NCBI GenBank assembly: GCA_902552185.1
Contig: CACDFZ010000004.1
Span: 1-64,000, forward strand
Length of the DNA stretch: 64,000 bases
DNA from: an uncultured Pelagibacteraceae bacterium
Lineage (GTDB): Bacteria; Pseudomonadota; Alphaproteobacteria; Pelagibacterales; Pelagibacteraceae
Reading direction: 5' to 3'
The notes under the pieces are model-generated. The model worked only from the letters and a program-made list of their open reading frames with translations, was not told where the DNA came from and did no database searches. Shown here in pieces: positions 17,516 through 25,605 of the stretch. A program made the position numbers and the translations under genes. Each line of letters starts with the position of its first letter. Positions within the stretch are counted from its first letter, which is position 1.

Positions 17516-19768
17516 ATGCTTATTCGATTAATTAGTCTAGCTATTTTATTGCTTTTAATTGATACAAATCACATCAGTTTAGCTAATGAAAATTTCATAT
17601 TGCCTAAAGACAAACCTTCAGTTTTTAAGAAAATTGAAAAGCCTAGAGCACCAAGTAAAGACGTATTACCACAATCAAAACCAATTATTAAAACTGAAAC
17701 TACTCAAAAAAAGGAGGAGTTAAAAGAGAAAGTCAAAATAAAAGTAAAGACAGAAGAAAAAATAGTAAAAAAAGTTGAAAAAAAAATTACTACTGATGCT
17801 TATATATTGCCTCAAAAAAAGCCAAAAACAATTAGAAAAACAACTGCTTCAGTTAAAAAATCAAAGTTTTTAAGTCAAAAAGATTTTGAAAAGGCAAAAA
17901 TAGCATTTAGTCAAATAAAATCAGGAAAGGTGATTACTGGATACAAAACTTCTGAAAAAATAAAAGATAAAGACTTTAAATTGTTTGTTCAGTGGCTTTA
18001 TTTAATGAAGAGTTCAAACAATGCAACATTTTCAACATATGAAACCTTTATAAGAAATAATTCAGATTTTCCAAGAATAGGAAGATTACAATATTTAGCT
18101 GAACAAAAAATTTACCTTAAAAATTCCTCTCCTAAAAATATAATAAGATGGTTCAATGAATTTCCACCTGTAAGCGGTACAGGAAAATTAAAATTAGGTG
18201 AGGCATATTTTGATCTTAAAAATATAAACAATTCTAAAGAATTGATTAAGGAAGGTTGGATAAATGCAGATTTAAGTAAGAGCCAGTTAAGATTTTATCG
18301 AAAAAAATTCAAATCAATATTAGATAGTGAAGATCATATAAAAAGAGCAGATTACTTAGCTTGGAACAAAAAATATTGGGACCTTAAGAGAATGCTTGTT
18401 TATTTGCCTTCAGATTTCAAAGCCTTGTATAACGCTAGACAAATATTAATGAGCAACTCTTACGGAGTTGATAATGCTATTGCAAAAGTACCTGATAGAT
18501 TTAAAAAAGATATTGGACTTGAATACGATAGATTGAAATGGAGAAACAGAAGAGGAAGATTAGAATCTGCTCTTCAAATACTTTATGATAATTCAAATAG
18601 GTCTGAGGAAGAACTTGTAAGAGCTGACCTATGGTGGAAACAAAGAGAAAGTATTGTAAGAAGTTTAATTTATAAAAAAAGGTATAAAACTGCTTATAAA
18701 GTAGCAAGCGAACACTCTCTTTCTTCTGGGCCAGAATTTGCAGAAGCTGAATGGTTAGCGGGTTGGATTGCTCATTCATTCTTAAAATCACAAGAATACG
18801 CTATAAATCATTTTTTAAATTTTTATGATAATGTAAGTTATCCTATCAGTGTGGCAAGAGGTGCTTACTGGTTAGGAAAGTCATACCAAGAAACCGGTAA
18901 TACCAAAAAAGCTGAAGAATATTTTAAAGCTGGTTCAAAATTTTTAACAACATATTATGGGCAGCTTAGTTTCAAAGAAATTAATTATGGAGGAGAGTTT
19001 ACTTTAAAAGAAGATGCTTCATATTCCAAAGAATATGAGAAAGAATTCTCAAAAAATAGACTTGTTAGAATTGTAAAAATTCTTAAAGAACTTGATCACA
19101 CAAAATATTCGAAAGATGTTCTTAAACATTTAGCAAGTTTAAATATTGAGGAAGGTAGCGAGGTATTAGCAGCAAAATTATCTACTGAGATAGAGAGATA
19201 TGATTTTGCTATTCAAATTTCTAAAAAAGCTTCGTACGAAAAAAGATTTTTTTTAAAGTATAATTATCCGATTATTTCAACACCAAGAGAAATTAACAAT
19301 AAACCTATGCCCCCAAGTGAAATGATACACGCTATTATAAGACAGGAAAGTGAGTTTGATAGTAAAGCAAATAGTTATGCTGGAGCTAGAGGCATGATGC
19401 AATTAATGAAATACACTGCAAAAATTGTAGCGAAACAAGCAAAGTTGCCTTATAGTATTAGTGGTTTAACAGATGATCCTATTTATAATATTAAATTAGG
19501 GTCTTATTATTTTGACGGATTATTAACTGATTATAATGGAGTTTATCCTTTTGCTATAGCAGCCTACAACGCGGGTCCTAATAGAGTAAAAACTTGGAGA
19601 AGAGTAAATGGTGATCCAACTAAAAATCAATTAAGCTATATAGACTGGATTGAATTAATAAGGTTTAAAGAAACTAGGAATTATGTTCAAAGAGTTCTTG
19701 AAAACGTTAATGTTTACAAATTCATGATTAGTCAAGAACCAGTTAAAATTGAGGAATTTTTTAAATAA
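17516..19768 (+). CDS. slt: Soluble lytic murein transglycosylase (Slt family)
   Basis: The enzyme cleaves peptidoglycan glycan strands in the periplasm. The 750 residues begin with a signal peptide (MLIRLISLAILLLLIDTNHISLA). A charged Lys/Glu/Pro-rich segment follows (about 33-115), then a long helical region with tetratrico-like repeats, and finally the SLT catalytic domain: HAIIRQESEFDSKANSYAGA with catalytic Glu611, RGMMQLM, and AIAAYNAGPNRVKTW. The Lys-rich linker after the signal peptide is longer than in enterobacterial Slt. It is divergent from dapA across only 33 bp; the stop at 19768 is one base from the tRNA 3' end. Confidence 0.93.
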   Translation: MLIRLISLAILLLLIDTNHISLANENFILPKDKPSVFKKIEKPRAPSKDVLPQSKPIIKTETTQKKEELKEKVKIKVKTEEKIVKKVEKKITTDAYILPQKKPKTIRKTTASVKKSKFLSQKDFEKAKIAFSQIKSGKVITGYKTSEKIKDKDFKLFVQWLYLMKSSNNATFSTYETFIRNNSDFPRIGRLQYLAEQKIYLKNSSPKNIIRWFNEFPPVSGTGKLKLGEAYFDLKNINNSKELIKEGWINADLSKSQLRFYRKKFKSILDSEDHIKRADYLAWNKKYWDLKRMLVYLPSDFKALYNARQILMSNSYGVDNAIAKVPDRFKKDIGLEYDRLKWRNRRGRLESALQILYDNSNRSEEELVRADLWWKQRESIVRSLIYKKRYKTAYKVASEHSLSSGPEFAEAEWLAGWIAHSFLKSQEYAINHFLNFYDNVSYPISVARGAYWLGKSYQETGNTKKAEEYFKAGSKFLTTYYGQLSFKEINYGGEFTLKEDASYSKEYEKEFSKNRLVRIVKILKELDHTKYSKDVLKHLASLNIEEGSEVLAAKLSTEIERYDFAIQISKKASYEKRFFLKYNYPIISTPREINNKPMPPSEMIHAIIRQESEFDSKANSYAGARGMMQLMKYTAKIVAKQAKLPYSISGLTDDPIYNIKLGSYYFDGLLTDYNGVYPFAIAAYNAGPNRVKTWRRVNGDPTKNQLSYIDWIELIRFKETRNYVQRVLENVNVYKFMISQEPVKIEEFFK

Positions 19769-19769
19769 C

Positions 19770-19861
19770 TGGCGGAAGAGGAGAGATTCGAACTCTCGGT
19801 ACGATGTTACTCGTACGGTTAGTTAGCAACCAACTGGTTTCAACCGCTCACCCACTCTTCC
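19770..19861 (-). tRNA. tRNA-Ser (anticodon GCT)
   Basis: Read on the minus strand the cloverleaf is complete: acceptor GGAAGAG/CTCTTCC, D arm with GGT...ACC, anticodon stem GTTGG/CTAAC around loop TTGCTAA (anticodon GCT, reading AGC/AGT), a long class II variable arm closed by GTACGA/TCGTAC, T arm GAGAG-TTCGAAT-CTCTC, discriminator G and an encoded CCA. The long variable arm and anticodon make the identity firm. It lies immediately downstream of slt on the opposite strand. Confidence 0.97.
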
Positions 19862-19930
19862 GTATTTCCAGTGTTATTTAGTACTAATTATTAAATTATT
19901 ACCATATAAATCAATCAAAAAAATGGTGAA

Positions 19931-20803
19931 ATGAAAAAAAAATTATTTGAAGGATCTTTATTTACTGTAGGTGCTTCTCTTTGGTGGGGTATCATTGGTG
20001 TAATTTATTTCAAATTTGTATCTTTTGCATCACCTATTGAATTGACAATACATCGTACTATTTGGACAACAGTGCTTTTGGTGTTTACAACCTTTTATTT
20101 TGGAAAGTGGTCAGAATTTAAAAAAGTATCTAAATCTCTGAGTACTCTAGGTTTATTATTTCTTACTGGAGTTTTAGTTTCTATTAATTGGTTTACATGG
20201 CTTTATTCTATCTCAGTAAACAATATGCTAGATGCATCGCTCGGATATTATATTTTTCCCATATTAAGTGTTTTTTTGGGAAGAATATTTTTAAAAGAAA
20301 AAATTAATAGAAATAAATCAATCGCCATATTTCTTGTCTTTTTATCTATAATTTATCTACTAATTGAATTTAAGAATATTCCATGGATTGGTTTAACAGT
20401 CGCAATCACATTTAGTTTTTATACTTTAATAAGAAAAAAAATAAATATTTCATCAGATATAGGATTATTTTTTGAAACTTTGTTGATATCCCCAATAGCA
20501 TTAATTTTATTCAGCTCTCTTGTTTTCAACAATGCAAATGTCTTTGGATTTGATAATCCTACATTATCTTTTTATTTGTTTTTTGCAGGATTTATGACAC
20601 TCGTTCCTCTCTTTATGTACATAAAAGGATTTGAATTAATAGGAATAGGACCTGCGAGCATGATATTTTTTTTGACACCAACAGCTCAATTTTTTTTAAG
20701 TATATTTTACCTGGGTCAACCACTTGAAATAGAAAAATTAATAAGTTTTTTATTTATATGGATAGCAGTAATAATTTACCTTAACGAATTGCGTAGAGAG
20801 TGA
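19931..20803 (+). CDS. rarD: EamA-family permease RarD
   Basis: A 290-residue protein with ten predicted membrane helices arranged as two EamA repeats. The start KKKLFEGSLFTVGASLWWG and the segment GYYIFPILSVFLGRIFLKE, followed by PLFMYIKGFELIG and GPASMIFFLTPTAQFFL, match the RarD branch of the drug/metabolite transporter superfamily. The substrate is unknown. It starts 69 nt from the divergent tRNA-Ser, and its last 28 nt overlap the end of thiV on the other strand. Confidence 0.85.
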   Translation: MKKKLFEGSLFTVGASLWWGIIGVIYFKFVSFASPIELTIHRTIWTTVLLVFTTFYFGKWSEFKKVSKSLSTLGLLFLTGVLVSINWFTWLYSISVNNMLDASLGYYIFPILSVFLGRIFLKEKINRNKSIAIFLVFLSIIYLLIEFKNIPWIGLTVAITFSFYTLIRKKINISSDIGLFFETLLISPIALILFSSLVFNNANVFGFDNPTLSFYLFFAGFMTLVPLFMYIKGFELIGIGPASMIFFLTPTAQFFLSIFYLGQPLEIEKLISFLFIWIAVIIYLNELRRE

Positions 20804-22227
20804 GATAAAATTATTATAAGAGGAACAAATAGAGATGTAAGAAAAGATATAAAAAGTAAATTTGTTCTAATAAAAATTGAAAAATTGTCGATAGATATCA
20901 AATTTCCCACTAAAATACTTGTCTCAAAATTTTGACTTGGAAAAAACAACAAGCCAAAAATCAAACCAAGAATTATTGAATAAGCTGCAAGTTTAGAATT
21001 AATATTTTTGTTAAAAAAACCATAAAAAATTGTAACAACAGCAGCACAGCAAAGAAGATCAGCTAGTAAAAATAAGTATAATATACTATATCCTCTTGAT
21101 GCAAAAATAAAAACTATAGTACATATAAATAAAATAATTAAATTTGTTTTTTCCTTAATTTTTTTTCCTTTAATGATTTTGTTTATTTGACTACCATTCA
21201 CGATTAGCAAACTTGAAATAGCATTTATTAATGTGTCAATTGTACTTAATGTTAATGACAATGCTAAAATTAATACCGACACAACTATAAAAGATTTTTT
21301 TTCATCTAAAATTAAGTTAAAGAAAGCAAGGTCTGGAGTAACTTTTGAGTTTAATGAAAAAGATATTAAACCTGAATATCCCATCCAAAAAACTATTATA
21401 AAAATTATAATAGATGAATTAATTAAACTTTTTTTCAAAACTGAATTATTTTTTGCTGAAAAAACTCTTTGCCAATTTCCTTGATGAAATAGATTGGTAC
21501 AAGCTACCGCTATGAAAAAAGTTAAACCTGCTGTGTAGTTGGGTAAATAATCTTTGCTAATCAATTGTGGTGAATTTATTCTTATTGTTTCATAGCTAGT
21601 TAGATTTAAGTTATTAAAAACTAAAATTAATGAAAATAAAATAATGCACATTATAAAAATAAACTGGTATTTGTCAGTAATTATTGAAAGTTTAAAACCC
21701 CCTCTTAATATATAAAGTAAACAAATGATTAAGGTTAAACCTGCGGTAATCCATAATGGAATTTTTGAAATATAATTTAATAAAAATGCTATAGCCGTCA
21801 CCTCAGCAATTAAAAAAATTATCAAATAAAATAGTATTAAGAATAAGCTTAATTTTAATATAGTTTGACCAAATCTTTTTTGTATAAATTCAGTTAGTGT
21901 TAAACCGTTTGGAAATTCTCTTCGGATTTTAGGGCCAAAATTGTAAAGAAATAACATTGGCGCGGCCGTACCTAATGCATAACCGATTACAGCACCTATC
22001 CCTCCCCAAGTTGCTGCAGAAGGAGGACCAAATAAAATCCAAGCTCCCAATGCTGATGCTGTTAGGCTCGAAGTTAATGAAAATGTATTTTCATCCCTAT
22101 CACCAACAATATAATTTTTATTATTAAATATTTTTTTATTATTTAAGTAACCCAGCCATATAAAGAATAGGCCAATTAATATTGTGATAGCTATTGTTAT
22201 TTGTTGCGATAAAAGTATTTTATCCAT
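20776..22227 (-). CDS. thiV: Sodium:solute symporter, ThiV-type thiamin-precursor transporter
   Basis: A 483-residue protein of the SSS family with about 13 membrane helices. Seen motifs are NYIVGDRDENTFSLTSSLTAS, GAWILFGPPSAATWGG and FPNGLTLTEFIQKRFG, typical of SSS proteins. The TPP riboswitch that fills its 5' leader ties it to thiamin. In SAR11 a riboswitch-linked SSS transporter (ThiV) has been proposed to import the pyrimidine precursor HMP. The substrate is therefore inferred from context; the sequence alone shows only the family. It is downstream of umuDC on the same strand and no separate promoter is evident. Confidence 0.85.
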   Translation of the reverse strand: MDKILLSQQITIAITILIGLFFIWLGYLNNKKIFNNKNYIVGDRDENTFSLTSSLTASALGAWILFGPPSAATWGGIGAVIGYALGTAAPMLFLYNFGPKIRREFPNGLTLTEFIQKRFGQTILKLSLFLILFYLIIFLIAEVTAIAFLLNYISKIPLWITAGLTLIICLLYILRGGFKLSIITDKYQFIFIMCIILFSLILVFNNLNLTSYETIRINSPQLISKDYLPNYTAGLTFFIAVACTNLFHQGNWQRVFSAKNNSVLKKSLINSSIIIFIIVFWMGYSGLISFSLNSKVTPDLAFFNLILDEKKSFIVVSVLILALSLTLSTIDTLINAISSLLIVNGSQINKIIKGKKIKEKTNLIILFICTIVFIFASRGYSILYLFLLADLLCCAAVVTIFYGFFNKNINSKLAAYSIILGLIFGLLFFPSQNFETSILVGNLISIDNFSIFIRTNLLFISFLTSLFVPLIIILSHSLRNSLR

Positions 22228-22293
22228 AGCTCCCTTACTGAATTACCGGTCAGGTTCTTCGGGTATAATCTCAGTCTTTCTGACACCCCGTAT
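22228..22293 (-). promoter_or_regulatory. TPP riboswitch (THI element) in the thiV leader
   Basis: Minus strand, reading toward thiV, the element has GGGGTGTC, a tiny P3 hairpin, the conserved CTGAGA, TACCCG, GAACCTGA, GGTAAT and finally AGGGAG. These are the thiamin pyrophosphate aptamer landmarks in the right order. The closing AGGGAG is also the Shine-Dalgarno sequence two bases before the thiV ATG, so ligand binding should hide the ribosome site and block translation. There is no room for a terminator. A clear P1 helix is not seen. Only about four bases separate it from the umuC stop. Confidence 0.93.
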
Positions 22294-22297
22294 TTTT

Positions 22298-23581
22298 TTA
22301 TACTACTATTTTAGGCAAAGAGTCAAATGAAGCAGTATCTATTTTAGATGAATGTTCTCTTCTCATTTTCCAACCTTTACTTAGTCCTGCTTGAGCTATA
22401 CTGATTGCGTATCGTCCGTATTTTGTATTAGTATAATCTATAGCTTTCATTAATTTCTTAGATTTGTTTTCAAGAAGTGGAGTTAAAAGATTCTGATCAT
22501 TTTGATTTGCATCTTTCAATCCTGATAAGATTATTCCAGCTTTTTGATAAGCATAACCGTATTTGTATATATCGGTTAGTGCTTTAACAGCATTTTTTAT
22601 TAATTCTATGCTATTACTAGTAGGAATTGCTAAATCTATTGTTTTTGAATTAGAGTAGTATCTTCTATTTTTATCAAATGGACTTGTTCTGATAAATACT
22701 GTTATTGTTTTTGCTATTTGATCATCAGCTCTAATTTTTTCTGCTGCATTCAAGCAATGTGTAATAACTGATTCCTCTAATTCATTTAAATCTTTTACTT
22801 TTCTACCAAATGATCTTGAGACACAACAATTTTTCCTTTTCTCTTGATCTATTTGTAAGTCAATACAAGGTATTCCTCTTAGTTCCATCGCTGTTTTCGC
22901 ACCTAAAACGTTTGTTCCTTTTTTTACCCACGTGTTTGAAACATTTTTTAAATCATAAGCGTTGCTTATATTGTTCTTATGGTAAAACTTAGATAGCTGT
23001 TTACCTACCCCCCACACATCTTCAATTGGAAATTTTTTTAACTTTTCATCAATATTTGTATTTAAATAAATTACACCTGCTTTTTCTTTTTTCGCTATAT
23101 GATTAGCCACTTTACTTAATGTTTTTGTGCTGGCTATACCTACGCTTGTTGGTATACCTGTCCACTTAAGAACTCTTGATCTTATCTCTCTTCCATAATC
23201 CTCAACTCCTTTTTCATCTATAAAAGATAAATCAATGAAAGCTTCATCGATTGAATAAATTTCTACTTTTGGTGAAAAAGTTTTTAATACTTTCATAACC
23301 CTTCTCGATATATCTCCATATAGTGCGTAGTTTGAAGAATATACTTCAACTTTATTTCTTTTTACTAAGTCTTTTACTTTGAAGTAGGGCTCCCCCATTT
23401 TAATACCTAAATCTTTTGCTTCTCTTGATCTAGATATTACACATCCATCATTGTTTGATAAAACAACTACAGCTTTTTTTTGTATCTTAGGATTAAAAAG
23501 TCTCTCACAGGATACGTAAAATGAATTACAATCTACTAAGGCTATTTTATTTTTCTTAGTTGTGTACTTGATGGATGACAT
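22298..23581 (-). CDS. umuC: DNA polymerase V catalytic subunit UmuC
   Basis: A Y-family translesion polymerase of 427 residues. The palm and fingers motifs are intact: ALVDCNSFYVSCERLF with the first metal Asp, VVVLSNNDGCVISRS, YSSNYALYGDISRRV, and YSIDEAFIDLSF with the catalytic Asp-Glu pair. A helix-hairpin region (WGVGKQLSKFY) and the little-finger domain follow. The NDGCVISRS and SSNYALYGD forms indicate UmuC and not DinB. It overlaps umuD by 26 nt, so the two are coupled, and both are expected to be SOS-induced through the LexA site upstream of umuD. Confidence 0.93.
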   Translation of the reverse strand: MSSIKYTTKKNKIALVDCNSFYVSCERLFNPKIQKKAVVVLSNNDGCVISRSREAKDLGIKMGEPYFKVKDLVKRNKVEVYSSNYALYGDISRRVMKVLKTFSPKVEIYSIDEAFIDLSFIDEKGVEDYGREIRSRVLKWTGIPTSVGIASTKTLSKVANHIAKKEKAGVIYLNTNIDEKLKKFPIEDVWGVGKQLSKFYHKNNISNAYDLKNVSNTWVKKGTNVLGAKTAMELRGIPCIDLQIDQEKRKNCCVSRSFGRKVKDLNELEESVITHCLNAAEKIRADDQIAKTITVFIRTSPFDKNRRYYSNSKTIDLAIPTSNSIELIKNAVKALTDIYKYGYAYQKAGIILSGLKDANQNDQNLLTPLLENKSKKLMKAIDYTNTKYGRYAISIAQAGLSKGWKMRREHSSKIDTASFDSLPKIVV

Positions 23582-23954
23582 AAGTTACCACTCCCCAAAT
23601 AATTACTTCTTGATCGTTTGCTAAATGAATTCTGTCTGATTTTTTTTTAGATCCAGATGTTAAAAATGTTTCCCCTTTTTCTTTCAGGATTGTTTTCACC
23701 ACTAATTCATCGTTAACATTGGCTATAACTGTTGAAAGGTTTTTTGGGTTAATACTTCGATCTACTATTAATAAATCACCATCGTAGATTCCTACGCTAT
23801 TCATAGACTTACCTTGAACTCTAATTATGAATGTTGCTGGTGAATTTTTTATAAGATGATGATTTAAATCTACATCATCCTCTATGTAGTCTGTCGCGGG
23901 AGAAGGAAAACCCGCTCCTACTTTGTGTATGTAATAAGGTATTTTCAGCTCCAT
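23556..23954 (-). CDS. umuD: UmuD-type self-cleaving subunit of DNA polymerase V
   Basis: UmuD is a LexA-like serine peptidase (Ser-Lys dyad) that cleaves itself with RecA filaments and then joins UmuC. The 132 residues contain the cleavage region VGAGFPSPATDY, here Ala14-Gly15 instead of Cys-Gly. Catalytic Ser50 lies in GKSMNS and Lys87 in ELVVKTIL; their 37-residue spacing equals that of E. coli Ser60/Lys97. The arm before the cleavage site is ten residues shorter than in E. coli. There is no DNA-binding domain, so it is not LexA itself. It starts 4 nt after a LexA box. Confidence 0.93.
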   Translation of the reverse strand: MELKIPYYIHKVGAGFPSPATDYIEDDVDLNHHLIKNSPATFIIRVQGKSMNSVGIYDGDLLIVDRSINPKNLSTVIANVNDELVVKTILKEKGETFLTSGSKKKSDRIHLANDQEVIIWGVVTYVIHQVHN

Positions 23955-23958
23955 AAAT

Positions 23959-23973
23959 GTTCTTATTTTGTTC
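23959..23973 (-). promoter_or_regulatory. LexA (SOS) box before umuD, GTTC-N7-GTTC
   Basis: On the plus strand the site is GTTC, seven bases, GTTC (23959-23973); on the minus strand it reads GAAC-N7-GAAC. This is exactly the direct-repeat operator known for alphaproteobacterial LexA. It begins one base past the -10 hexamer of the umuD promoter and ends 4 nt before the ATG, so bound LexA would cover the transcription start. Confidence 0.88.
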
Positions 23974-23974
23974 T

Positions 23975-24003
23975 TTTATAGAAAAAAATTTTACCTTAGT
24001 CAA
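23975..24003 (-). promoter_or_regulatory. Sigma70 promoter of the umuDC operon
   Basis: Reading the minus strand, -35 TTGACT (24003-23998) and -10 TATAAA (23980-23975) are separated by exactly 17 bp. Each hexamer differs from consensus at one base. The predicted start falls near 23968, inside the LexA box, leaving a leader of roughly 14 nt before the umuD ATG with no obvious Shine-Dalgarno. Confidence 0.8.
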
Positions 24004-24061
24004 CCATTATGTGGGGCAATATGCATTTGGAAAATAAACGACTGAAAAGTTAAAAGAGAAT

Positions 24062-24829
24062 ATGAAAAAAATTATAGTGTTTTTTACTTTGCTATTAATG
24101 ACCGTATCAGCAAATGCGGAGTCTAAACTTAAAACAATTAAAAAAAATGGAGAGTTAAGAGTTGGAACGACTGGAGATTGGGATCCAATGTCTATGAAAG
24201 ATCCAGCTACTAATAAGTATAAAGGTTTCGATATAGATGTTATGAGGGAGCTCGCAAAAGATATGGGTGTAAAAGTTAAATTTGTGCCTGCAGAGTGGAA
24301 AACAATAGTGGCTGGGATTACAGCTGATCGATACGATATTTCAACAAGCGTAACTAAAACTCCAAAAAGAGCTGAGGTAGCTGGTTTTACTACTACGTAT
24401 TATAAGTACGCAACTGTACCGCTTGTTTTAAAAAAGAATTTAAAAAAGTTTCCTACTTGGGAGTCGCTAAATAACAGTAATGTGAAAATTGCAACAACAT
24501 TAGGTACTTCTCAAGAAGAAAAAGCAAAGGAATTTTTTCCGAAATCAAAACTACAATCTGTTGAAGCCCCAGCAAGAGATTTTCAAGAGGTTCTTGCGGG
24601 CAGAGCTGATGGAAATATTACAAGTTCAACTGAAGCGAATAAATTAGTTATTAAATATCCTCAATTAGCCATAGTTCCTGATGGTGGAAAAAATCCAGCA
24701 TTTTTAGCGATGATGGTTCCAAAAGGAGATAAAGTTTGGAATGATTATGTAAGTAATTGGATTAAAAAGAAGCAAGCTTCAGGTTATTTTAAGAAATTAC
24801 TCTCTAAGTACAATTTAAAAAGCTTATAA
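24062..24829 (+). CDS. ABC transporter substrate-binding protein, polar amino-acid type
   Basis: A 255-residue periplasmic protein of solute-binding family 3. A cleavable signal ([19 protein letters not shown]) precedes [57 protein letters not shown] and TKTPKRAEV, the core of the amino-acid-binding fold. The [10 protein letters not shown] and [13 protein letters not shown] wording also resembles cyclohexadienyl dehydratase, which shares the fold. The permease gene 41 nt downstream favours transport. AAGAGAAT before the ATG is a plausible ribosome site. Ligand unknown. Confidence 0.85.
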   Translation: MKKIIVFFTLLLMTVSANAESKLKTIKKNGELRVGTTGDWDPMSMKDPATNKYKGFDIDVMRELAKDMGVKVKFVPAEWKTIVAGITADRYDISTSVTKTPKRAEVAGFTTTYYKYATVPLVLKKNLKKFPTWESLNNSNVKIATTLGTSQEEKAKEFFPKSKLQSVEAPARDFQEVLAGRADGNITSSTEANKLVIKYPQLAIVPDGGKNPAFLAMMVPKGDKVWNDYVSNWIKKKQASGYFKKLLSKYNLKSL

Positions 24830-24870
24830 TTTAAGTTTCAATACCCTCCATTAACAAATATAGTTAAATA

Positions 24871-25605
24871 GTGAAATTTTTAAAATTTATCTCTATTCTA
24901 TTTTTGCTTCAAGGATGTAGTTCTAACTATGAATGGGGTTGGTATATATTAAGCCCTGATAATATAGAAGGTCTAACAAATCTAAAATTTTTAATTAGCG
25001 GTATTACAACAACTATTTATATTTCAGTAGTATCTATAGTTCTAGCTATGATTATAGGTTTGATAGTTGCCCTCCCATCTTTATCTAATAATAAATTTTT
25101 AAGTTATTTCAATATATCTTATGTTGAAATCGTTAGAGCAATTCCCTTATTAGTTTTAATTCTTTGGATATATTACGGTCTTCCAATTATGATAGGAGTA
25201 AGTTTCTCACCATTTGTATCAGGCATAATAGCATTAACTATTAGCGAAAGTGCATTTCAAGCAGAAATTTTTAGGGCTGGTATAAATTCTATTTCAAAAG
25301 GACAACATGAAGTATCTGAGTCACTTGGAATGAATTTCTGGAAAAAAATGAGATTAGTAATTCTGCCGCAAGCAATTAAAGTTGTGCTGCCTGCGATGGG
25401 AAATCAATTTGTGTATGTTTTAAAAATGTCCTCTCTAGTATCGATTATAGGAATAGGAGATTTAACAAGAAAGGCAAATGAACTTGTGACAACTACCTAC
25501 AGACCATTAGAAATATATACTTTTTTAATCCTAGAATACTTAGTATTAATATTAGTAGTCTCCTACTTTGTGAGAAAATTAGAGAATAGACTAAAATACA
25601 AATAA
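24871..25605 (+). CDS. Amino-acid ABC transporter permease with lipoprotein-like N-terminus
   Basis: A 244-residue inner-membrane protein of the HisM/GlnP type. The family signatures are GITTTIYISVVSIVLAMIIG, EIVRAIPLLVLILWIYYGLP, ALTISESAFQAEIFRAGI, and the ATPase-contact EAA-type loop ESLGMNFWKKMRLVILPQA. The start is GTG 24871; an in-frame stop lies six bases upstream. The first 20 residues (MKFLKFISILFLLQGCSSNY) look like a lipoprotein signal with lipobox LQGC, odd for a permease. No ATP-binding subunit follows; the next gene is convergent. Transport with the upstream binding protein is inferred. Confidence 0.88.
   Translation: MKFLKFISILFLLQGCSSNYEWGWYILSPDNIEGLTNLKFLISGITTTIYISVVSIVLAMIIGLIVALPSLSNNKFLSYFNISYVEIVRAIPLLVLILWIYYGLPIMIGVSFSPFVSGIIALTISESAFQAEIFRAGINSISKGQHEVSESLGMNFWKKMRLVILPQAIKVVLPAMGNQFVYVLKMSSLVSIIGIGDLTRKANELVTTTYRPLEIYTFLILEYLVLILVVSYFVRKLENRLKYK

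Noticed and set aside
23556-23954. LexA repressor as the product
   Set aside because: There is no N-terminal DNA-binding domain and umuC is coupled downstream, so it is UmuD.
24062-24829. Cyclohexadienyl dehydratase (PheC) as the product
   Set aside because: The resemblance is real but the permease gene directly downstream makes a transport binding protein more likely.
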